Shown here piece after piece: positions 1-5,607 of a stretch of DNA of 5,607 nt. This DNA is from Acidianus hospitalis. Its GTDB lineage: Archaea > Thermoproteota > Thermoprotei_A > Sulfolobales > Sulfolobaceae. The position numbers and the translations under genes were made by a program. The notes beneath the pieces were generated by a model. It did not search any database and had not been told where the DNA came from. It saw nothing but the letters and a program-made list of their open reading frames with translations. The stretch is from assembly GCA_003086435.1 (NCBI GenBank), contig QEFD01000112.1, positions 1 to 5,607 of the forward strand, written 5' to 3'. The number at the start of each line of letters is the position of its first letter. Position 1 is the first letter of the stretch.

Positions 1-487
<487 letters not shown>

Positions 488-501
<14 letters not shown>

Positions 502-534
502 ATAAAATTTCCTATTTTCTTAATCTTCTTCCTT
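488..534. terminator. Putative bidirectional A/T-rich termination zone between convergent genes
   Basis: Only 18 bp separate the stop of the dehydrogenase gene (499-501) from the stop of the minus-strand cupin gene (520). The plus strand carries a pyrimidine/T-rich tract at 508-534. The minus strand reads T-rich through 510-488, inside the last codons of the dehydrogenase gene. Archaeal RNA polymerase can stop at such oligo-T tracts without a hairpin. Assignment rests on composition and position only. Confidence 0.3.
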
Positions 535-1065
535 AAATTCTAATATTCCTAGGTTTTCTAATAATCCTGAATCCGTTACATCAAATAGCACAACTTCTTC
601 ATTTGAGGTATTTACGTGCGAATGAACAGCGTTGGCAGGGACTACAAATATGTCTCCTTCTTCCCAATAGTATTTTTTGCCATCTATTATTGAGTATCCT
701 TTACCTTTAACCACTAGGTAGATGGAGGCCATGTTATGAGAATGCGGTTTTGTAGCTACTCCTGGCTCAATGTATTGAAAACCAGCCATCATTGTTGGAG
801 TTAATCCTCTTGATCTTTCGGTACTTGGACTGTAAAACATGATTTTTGCAACGCCCTTTTGTATCTTACCTTGTTTTGCTATTAACCTTAAGAGCTCTAA
901 AGCCTTGTTAAATTTAATTACTTTAGGTTTGATTTCCTTAGGTGGTGAAGTATATTCCATGAAAGTTACTACTTTAAGGTCATCATCCTCAATTTCTTTA
1001 ACTATAGATTTTATTTCCTTTGTTAATTCTTCCTGCTTATCTTCTCTCTCTAAAACGTGTTCCAT
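520..1065 (-). CDS. Cupin-domain protein, gentisate 1,2-dioxygenase-like single domain
   Basis: This 181-residue protein has a charged, helix-prone N-terminus (about residues 1-70) and one C-terminal cupin barrel (about 75-165). Cupin motif 1 is [20 protein letters not shown], with H108 and H110. Motif 2 is [16 protein letters not shown], with H148 and H150. The Glu normally found a few residues after HxH is replaced by a hydrophobic stretch (SIYLVV), as in gentisate and 1-hydroxy-2-naphthoate dioxygenases, which bind Fe(II) with three histidines. Those enzymes have two cupin domains and are roughly twice this length. A metal-binding oxygenase, isomerase or sensor role is therefore possible, but no substrate can be named. 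There is no signal peptide, so it is probably cytosolic. The ATG at 1065 has a TATA-like box about 26 nt upstream, which implies a leaderless mRNA. It is divergent from the Cys-rich gene at 1105 and convergent with the dehydrogenase gene. Confidence 0.85.
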   Translation of the reverse strand: MEHVLEREDKQEELTKEIKSIVKEIEDDDLKVVTFMEYTSPPKEIKPKVIKFNKALELLRLIAKQGKIQKGVAKIMFYSPSTERSRGLTPTMMAGFQYIEPGVATKPHSHNMASIYLVVKGKGYSIIDGKKYYWEEGDIFVVPANAVHSHVNTSNEEVVLFDVTDSGLLENLGILEFKEED

Positions 1066-1068
1066 ATG

Positions 1069-1076
1069 TTTATATA
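1069..1076 (+). promoter_or_regulatory. TATA-like box for the Cys-rich small protein gene
   Basis: TTTATATA lies about 32 nt before the ATG at 1105, placing transcription initiation near 1098-1102. This is slightly at odds with the Shine-Dalgarno at 1094-1098, which would then be cut. Either the message is nearly leaderless or an upstream box is used. Confidence 0.4.
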
Positions 1077-1095
1077 GTTTAAAAAGTTTAAAAAG
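1077..1095. repeat. Tandem 9-bp A/T repeat in a divergent promoter
   Basis: Two exact, abutting copies of TTTAAAAAG occupy 1078-1095 between the divergent cupin and Cys-rich genes. They contain the minus-strand TATA-like box and sit just downstream of the plus-strand one. They could be a duplicated TATA element or a regulator site overlapping both core promoters. Confidence 0.6.
1087..1094 (-). promoter_or_regulatory. TATA-like box for the cupin gene
   Basis: On the minus strand this reads TTTTTAAA and is centred about 26 nt before the ATG at 1065. That is the archaeal TATA-to-start distance, so the transcript would begin at or next to the start codon. It lies in a tandem 9-bp repeat shared with the divergent promoter. 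Confidence 0.45.
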
Positions 1096-1098
1096 GTG
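1094..1098 (+). promoter_or_regulatory. Shine-Dalgarno that decides the start of the Cys-rich gene
   Basis: AGGTG, complementary to the crenarchaeal 16S rRNA 3' end, ends 6 nt before the ATG at 1105. An in-frame GTG at 1096-1098 falls inside this motif and is therefore an unlikely start. Confidence 0.5.
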
Positions 1099-1104
1099 TC
1101 TATT

Positions 1105-1293
1105 ATGAGTGATTGTTATATTAAAGATGGAGATAAAACTTGTGTAATAATTTGTGGAAAACTAATTTGTGATAAAGATACTGTAAATGACTATGGCAGG
1201 TTATGTGAAAAATGTAAAAGAGGAGATAGAAAAGCCTGCATTGAAATGCTGGAAAGATACGGATGCTGGAGTGCCTCTGGCTGGTGGCTTTAA
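1105..1293 (+). CDS. Small cysteine-rich protein, 62 residues, unknown function
   Basis: Starting at the ATG at 1105, the product is 62 residues with eight cysteines (C4, C13, C17, C22, C34, C37, C45, C54). C13/C17 and C34/C37 form CxxxC and CxxC pairs, with [20 protein letters not shown] in the second half. The C-terminus is WSASGWWL, rich in Trp. There is no signal peptide or transmembrane helix, so a cytosolic protein with zinc or Fe-S ligation is more likely than a disulfide-rich secreted one, although disulfides are common in thermophile proteins. I do not recognise a family. Even cysteine spacing and a Shine-Dalgarno argue for a real gene. It diverges from the cupin gene (39-bp gap) and its stop overlaps the VIT1-like stop by 4 bp, leaving no room for a separate terminator. 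Confidence 0.75.
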   Translation: MSDCYIKDGDKTCVIICGKLICDKDTVNDYGRLCEKCKRGDRKACIEMLERYGCWSASGWWL

Positions 1294-1838
1294 CTTCCCA
1301 ATAAGTATGTTAAAAGCGCGGTAAATAATCCAGCTATCAGGATTAATATTCCAGATTCTATTTTATCCTTTATTTCACCTTCATATGATAAACCGAGCAG
1401 GAAAAGTACAAAAGACGAGGCAGATAATACCATTGCTATATTTCTAGTCGTAATATACGAATAAAGTACAATTAAACCTAGAAATGGAGATATACCGTGC
1501 GCAAAAGCCGAAAGAACTATTGTAGCCTTAGTTCCGTAGTCATATATAGTCCCTTTTAAGCTTTTCATCATTTGTCTCTCAAGCTCCTTATATTCTTCTC
1601 TTTTTTCTTTTGCCTCAACAATTAGAGAATTCCACATTGATGATATTGATACAGCAGTTAATCCACTTAATATTGCAATTTCAGTATCTTTTACTTTAAT
1701 ATGCTCAACTATTGCTGACATTATAATTCCTAGTGTAAGTAATAATCCGTCAAATGACCCTAATATTAAATACCTCCTAAGGATTGATCTCTCGTATTTC
1801 AGAGCATATTTTAAACCATCTATTATCCCTTCAAACAT
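1290..1838 (-). CDS. VIT1/CCC1-like membrane transporter (five transmembrane segments)
   Basis: With the ATG at 1838 the product has 182 residues and five hydrophobic segments (about 22-46, 53-75, 106-128, 132-150, 162-181), the topology of the VIT1/CCC1 (DUF125) family. RRYLILGSFDGLLLTLGIIM at the first helix matches the family pattern R..x.G..DG...T.G; D30 sits where VIT1 proteins keep a metal-translocating Asp. A Glu-rich cytosolic loop follows helix 2 (EAKEKREEYKELERQMM, about 75-91), the position of the VIT1 metal-binding helices but shorter. Characterised members export Fe(II)/Mn(II) from the cytosol into vacuoles; in an archaeon, efflux across the plasma membrane is inferred, and the metal is unknown. 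A TTG at 1850 would add four residues, but the TATA-like box at 1864-1872 fits the ATG better. It diverges from the surface-protein gene at 1883. Confidence 0.8.
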   Translation of the reverse strand: MFEGIIDGLKYALKYERSILRRYLILGSFDGLLLTLGIIMSAIVEHIKVKDTEIAILSGLTAVSISSMWNSLIVEAKEKREEYKELERQMMKSLKGTIYDYGTKATIVLSAFAHGISPFLGLIVLYSYITTRNIAMVLSASSFVLFLLGLSYEGEIKDKIESGILILIAGLFTALLTYLLGS

Positions 1839-1848
1839 GTTTTGAATC

Positions 1849-1858
1849 AATTTAAATA
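1849..1858 (+). promoter_or_regulatory. TATA-like box for the surface-protein gene
   Basis: AATTTAAATA is centred about 29 nt before the ATG at 1883, which implies a leaderless or nearly leaderless transcript. It lies within 15 bp of the oppositely oriented VIT1-like box, so the two core promoters are interleaved. Confidence 0.45.
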
Positions 1859-1863
1859 CCAGG

Positions 1864-1872
1864 CTATTATAG
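1864..1872 (-). promoter_or_regulatory. TATA-like box for the VIT1-like gene
   Basis: On the minus strand this reads CTATAATAG, centred about 30 nt before the ATG at 1838. It supports that ATG, with a leader of a few bases at most, over the TTG at 1850. Confidence 0.4.
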
Positions 1873-1882
1873 TCTTTTTGGC

Positions 1883-2275
1883 ATGAATAAGAACTTATTG
1901 CTCGCTTTGGGTATCATCATTTTATTATTAACAGCAGTAGGAGTTTATATGGCTTCAAGCTATAAGACTGCCATAAGTATAACTAATTTGCCTTCTTCAT
2001 CTTCTAACGAGGAAACTCTAGAAGTTAAAGTTCTAATGAATTATGGACCTCTTGGCGGAGTTTCACCTCTTTCAGACGCCTACGTTGAGATTTATAATTC
2101 ACAAGGATATTACGTTACTGCAAACTTTACAAACTCTCAAGGAGTTGCAATATTCCATTTACCTCCTGGTAATTACAAGGTATTTGTAACCCAGCTACAC
2201 TGTAGCGTCAATGTTTCCTTAACTTCTTCAAAAGAGGTTACAATAAGTTACGCCTACTTATATGCACCAAAGTAA
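1883..2275 (+). CDS. Membrane-anchored extracellular protein with Ig-like/carboxypeptidase-regulatory-like domain
   Basis: This 130-residue protein begins with one strongly hydrophobic segment (about residues 5-24, LLLALGIIILLL onward) after a short N-terminus containing one Lys. This is a signal anchor or uncleaved signal peptide that would place the rest outside the cell. Residues about 45-102 look like a small beta-sandwich of the carboxypeptidase-regulatory-like type: VSPLSDAYVEIYNSQGYYVT, then NSQGVAIFHLPPGNYKVFV. That is the usual pattern 'add-on structure, then turn, then PPGxY'. Two N-glycosylation sequons (N81-F-T and N110-V-S) fit a surface location, since Sulfolobales glycosylate surface proteins. 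One cysteine (C107) lies near the end. The partner is unknown; it may be a pseudoperiplasmic or S-layer-associated adapter. The start is supported by the TATA-like box at 1849-1858. The stop is followed by T6 at 2282-2287. Confidence 0.75.
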   Translation: MNKNLLLALGIIILLLTAVGVYMASSYKTAISITNLPSSSSNEETLEVKVLMNYGPLGGVSPLSDAYVEIYNSQGYYVTANFTNSQGVAIFHLPPGNYKVFVTQLHCSVNVSLTSSKEVTISYAYLYAPK

Positions 2276-2277
2276 TG

Positions 2278-2288
2278 TAAATTTTTTA
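2278..2288 (+). promoter_or_regulatory. TATA-like box for the adenosine kinase-like gene, doubling as an oligo-T tract
   Basis: TAAATTTTTTA is centred about 28 nt before the ATG at 2311, a leaderless arrangement. Its T6 (2282-2287) lies 6 bp after the stop of the upstream gene and could also terminate that transcript. The same bases may therefore end one unit and start the next. Confidence 0.4.
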
Positions 2289-2310
2289 CCTTTCTCAAGA
2301 ACATTATCAT

Positions 2311-3165
<855 letters not shown>

Positions 3166-3168
3166 TTT

Positions 3169-3174
3169 ATCACC
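3169..3174 (-). promoter_or_regulatory. Strong Shine-Dalgarno for the DUF309 gene
   Basis: The minus strand reads GGTGAT, a full match to the crenarchaeal anti-Shine-Dalgarno, three bases before the ATG at 3165. It implies a leadered mRNA, unlike most genes here, which appear leaderless. Confidence 0.6.
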
Positions 3175-3212
3175 CTTTATGATTATTCCTACGTCAGAAC
3201 CTTAATCATTGC

Positions 3213-3228
3213 TTTTTATTTTATAAAA
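3213..3228. promoter_or_regulatory. Overlapping divergent TATA-like boxes (AmrS plus, DUF309 minus)
   Basis: TTTTTATT at 3213-3220 is centred about 26 nt before the AmrS ATG at 3243, giving a leaderless start. The overlapping perfect palindrome TTTTATAAAA at 3219-3228 reads the same on the minus strand. Used that way it would give a DUF309 transcript starting near 3197 with a leader of about 32 nt that includes the Shine-Dalgarno. One A/T block appears to serve both genes. Confidence 0.4.
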
Positions 3229-3242
3229 ACAATATAAATGTG

Positions 3243-4301
3243 ATGAGTAAAGAAGCAGTACTATATAGAAAGGAAGGCAATAGAGTAAGATGCCTAGCTT
3301 GTGCTAGGAGATGTCTAATAGGAGAAGGACAAATAGGCTTCTGTGGAGTTAGGTCTGTAAGAAACGGAAAGTTGTACTTAGATGTTTACGGTAAGGTTGC
3401 TGCAGCTCACGTAGATCCTATAGAGAAGAAACCTCTAGTGCACTTTTACCCTGGATCAAAAGTTTTCTCGTTCTCCACATATGGTTGTAATTGGATGTGC
3501 ATGTATTGCCAGAATTACGATTTAAGTCAAAGAAGAAGACCAGAAGGATATGAAGTATCTCCAGAGGAATTAGTAGATATGGCAATTGCATATGAGGCAG
3601 AGGGAATTACATATACTTACAATGAACCTGCGATATTTGCAGAGTTTGCACATGATACTGGAGTAATTGCTAGAAAAAGAGGATTATTTAATACAATGGT
3701 TAGCAACGGATACTGGACTGAGGAACTAGTAGACTATGTAAGAGATTTTCTTGATGCGGTAACAATAGACTTTAAGGGAAACGGCGAGGAAAAATTCATG
3801 AAGAGATATACTGGAGCCTCTGGTCCAGAGCCAATATTGGAAACTATTAGAGAACTTCATAAGAATGGCATCCACGTTGAAATTACGGATTTAGTTATTC
3901 CTCAGATAGGAGATGATTTAAAGGCCGCAGAAAACTTACTTAAGAAAATAATGGATATTCTAGGTCCTGACGTTCCTATTCACTTCTTGAGGTTTCATCC
4001 AGACTATAAGCTTAATTACCTTCCTTGGACTCCAGTAGAAACTTTAGAAAAACACTACAACCTAGCAAAGTCGTTAGGATTTAATTACGTTTACATTGGA
4101 AATGTTCCAGGTCACCCTTATGAAAGTACCTATTGTCCAAAATGTCATAATTTAGTAATAGGTAGAGACGGCTTTAGAATTACAGAGTGGCATCTAACTG
4201 AAGATATGAGATGCCAATATTGTGGATATAAACTGCCAATAGTAGGCAAATTGTCTAAACATGCATTTGAAGAAGACAGATTTGAGCCAGTTTTTATATA
4301 A
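3243..4301 (+). CDS. amrS: AmmeMemoRadiSam system radical SAM enzyme
   Basis: From the ATG at 3243 the protein has 352 residues, the full family length. Three parts are visible. The N-terminal region (about 1-60) has four cysteines (C17, C20, C24, C34, with GFCGVR). The radical SAM core starts with [17 protein letters not shown], whose C82, C86 and C89 form the CxxxCxxC [4Fe-4S] site. It continues with TYTYNEP (123-129), [17 protein letters not shown], and HFLRFHPDY (247-255). The C-terminus has a CPKC...CQYC zinc-ribbon-like motif (C298, C301, C324, C327). AmrS proteins bind S-adenosylmethionine at the cluster and make radicals. They usually co-occur with Memo and AMMECR1 proteins; a role in modifying an unknown substrate is proposed but unproven. 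Neither partner is in this window. A GTG at 3240 is in frame just before the ATG; I prefer the ATG. It resembles pyruvate formate-lyase activases, but the motifs fit AmrS. Confidence 0.9.
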   Translation: MSKEAVLYRKEGNRVRCLACARRCLIGEGQIGFCGVRSVRNGKLYLDVYGKVAAAHVDPIEKKPLVHFYPGSKVFSFSTYGCNWMCMYCQNYDLSQRRRPEGYEVSPEELVDMAIAYEAEGITYTYNEPAIFAEFAHDTGVIARKRGLFNTMVSNGYWTEELVDYVRDFLDAVTIDFKGNGEEKFMKRYTGASGPEPILETIRELHKNGIHVEITDLVIPQIGDDLKAAENLLKKIMDILGPDVPIHFLRFHPDYKLNYLPWTPVETLEKHYNLAKSLGFNYVYIGNVPGHPYESTYCPKCHNLVIGRDGFRITEWHLTEDMRCQYCGYKLPIVGKLSKHAFEEDRFEPVFI

Positions 4302-4305
4302 AAAC
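4290..4305. terminator. 16-bp palindrome at the AmrS / dehydratase convergent end
   Basis: A perfect A/T palindrome (G, T5, ATAT, A5, C) spans the AmrS stop codon (4299-4301) and ends 3 bp before the minus-strand dehydratase stop (4308). It provides an oligo-T run on each strand, so it may serve as a bidirectional terminator or a self-pairing 3' end. On the plus strand a second T-run, T6 at 4334-4339, lies further on. Function is inferred from position. Confidence 0.35.
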
Positions 4306-4307
4306 AA

Positions 4308-5110
<803 letters not shown>

Positions 5111-5112
5111 TG

Positions 5113-5121
5113 CTTTAATTT
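5113..5121 (+). promoter_or_regulatory. TATA-like box for the membrane-protein gene
   Basis: CTTTAATTT is centred 26 nt before the ATG at 5143, giving a leaderless start. It abuts the minus-strand box of the dehydratase gene, so the two promoters share a 61-bp intergenic region. Confidence 0.4.
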
Positions 5122-5142
5122 GAGTTATACGGATATAGAATT

Positions 5143-5607
5143 ATGAACAGATTAGATAAGAATCTACTTATCTATTTGCCAACATCGGTAATACCAATAG
5201 CAGGAAGTACTATTTATAGTATTATAAGCATTAATAAAATTAGAGATTTTGTGGAGGCATTACCTTATATCTTTTTAGGGCTTCCTGCAAGTTTGTTAAC
5301 ATCTGCTATACTAACTTTTGAATATTTTAAACAGTTTATCTATGTTGTTCTGTTAATAGTAGTGCTGGCTCCTTTTATTTCATCTTTTGCAATCTCCAGA
5401 ACTTATGAGAACGTTGAAGTCATTCCTAATGAATATTATATTGAAATAACACTAAAAGTTCCGATTTCTTATTCACAATTTTCCGATCCAAATGCTCTCT
5501 TTGAGATGATATTCAACAAGGCCCTAAAGAAAATGAAAAATCCGTACTATTATTATAAATTAAGATCTCTAGGAAATTGTTCTAATCTTAAAGTAGAAGT
5601 TCATGAG
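5143..5607 (+). CDS. Unrecognised multi-pass membrane protein (3' end missing)
   Basis: An uninterrupted frame of 155 codons starts at the ATG at 5143 and reaches the window edge with no stop. The N-terminus MNRLDKN is followed by three hydrophobic segments at about residues 8-30 (LLIYLPTSVIPIAGSTIY onward), 39-58 (ALPYIFLGLPASLLTSAILT) and 65-84 (FIYVVLLIVVLAPFIS onward). From residue 86 the chain is soluble and mixed in charge. It begins with RTYENVEVIPNEYYIEITLK, then a helix-prone stretch with many Lys (EMIFNKALKKMKNPYYYYK), and includes a single Cys (C146). This suggests a membrane protein with a soluble domain of at least 70 residues. I do not recognise a family. The start is supported by the TATA-like box 26 nt upstream and by the hydrophobic segment following at once. 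It diverges from the dehydratase gene. Confidence 0.7.
   Translation, partial: MNRLDKNLLIYLPTSVIPIAGSTIYSIISINKIRDFVEALPYIFLGLPASLLTSAILTFEYFKQFIYVVLLIVVLAPFISSFAISRTYENVEVIPNEYYIEITLKVPISYSQFSDPNALFEMIFNKALKKMKNPYYYYKLRSLGNCSNLKVEVHE

Noticed and set aside
1096..1104. GTG start for the Cys-rich gene
   Set aside because: The GTG lies inside the AGGTG Shine-Dalgarno, which is spaced correctly for the ATG at 1105.
839..1108. Plus-strand frame of 89 codons antisense to the cupin gene
   Set aside because: It lies opposite a gene with clear cupin motifs, has low-complexity Ser/Leu-rich composition, and runs through the divergent promoter.
1839..1850. TTG start adding four residues to the VIT1-like protein
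   Set aside because: The ATG at 1838 is a better start codon and is the right distance from the TATA-like box at 1864-1872. No Shine-Dalgarno supports the TTG.
3166..3242. C/D-box guide RNA in the DUF309/AmrS intergenic region
   Set aside because: ATGATTA and CTGA elements can be found on the minus strand, but the C box is imperfect and no complete C-D'-C'-D order is present.

Overview
The window reads as chromosomal DNA of a thermoacidophilic crenarchaeon of the order Sulfolobales (Acidianus, Sulfolobus, Sulfurisphaera or Metallosphaera type). The evidence is the low-GC composition with A/T-rich third codon positions, very short intergenic gaps, A/T-rich TATA-like boxes about 25-30 nt before start codons (leaderless transcription), an occasional GGTGAT-type Shine-Dalgarno, and the proteins themselves. 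The last complete minus-strand gene closely resembles the 3-hydroxypropionyl-CoA dehydratase of Metallosphaera sedula as I remember it. No rRNA, tRNA, CRISPR, insertion sequence or recombinase was seen. No stretch over 300 bases lacks a gene.

Layout. (1) 1-501 (+): 3' half of a 3-hydroxyacyl-CoA dehydrogenase-family gene, probably malonic semialdehyde reductase. (2) 520-1065 (-): one-domain cupin of the gentisate-dioxygenase-like type. (3) 1105-1293 (+): 62-residue protein with eight cysteines. (4) 1290-1838 (-): five-helix VIT1/CCC1-like membrane protein. (5) 1883-2275 (+): membrane-anchored surface protein with an Ig-like/carboxypeptidase-regulatory-like domain. (6) 2311-2796 (+): adenosine-specific kinase family protein. 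(7) 2725-3165 (-): DUF309 protein whose 3' end overlaps gene 6 tail-to-tail by 72 bp. (8) 3243-4301 (+): radical SAM enzyme of the AmmeMemoRadiSam (AmrS) family. (9) 4308-5081 (-): crotonase-family 3-hydroxypropionyl-CoA dehydratase. (10) 5143-5607 (+): start of an unrecognised multi-pass membrane protein that runs off the window.

How the genes fit together. The strands alternate almost gene by gene, so this is a string of single-gene transcription units with divergent promoters and tight convergent ends, not one operon. The clearest theme is carbon fixation by the 3-hydroxypropionate/4-hydroxybutyrate (3HP/4HB) cycle. Gene 1 would reduce malonic semialdehyde to 3-hydroxypropionate, and gene 9 would dehydrate 3-hydroxypropionyl-CoA to acryloyl-CoA, with the 3-hydroxypropionyl-CoA synthetase step between them encoded elsewhere. 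The genes between them (cupin, Cys-rich peptide, VIT1-like transporter, surface protein, adenosine kinase-like, DUF309, AmrS) have no established role in the cycle.

I do not see a defence system or mobile island. The most interesting unknowns are the 62-residue Cys-rich protein, the AmrS enzyme without its usual Memo and AMMECR1 partners in the window, the kinase/DUF309 overlap, and a 16-bp palindrome at a convergent gene end.
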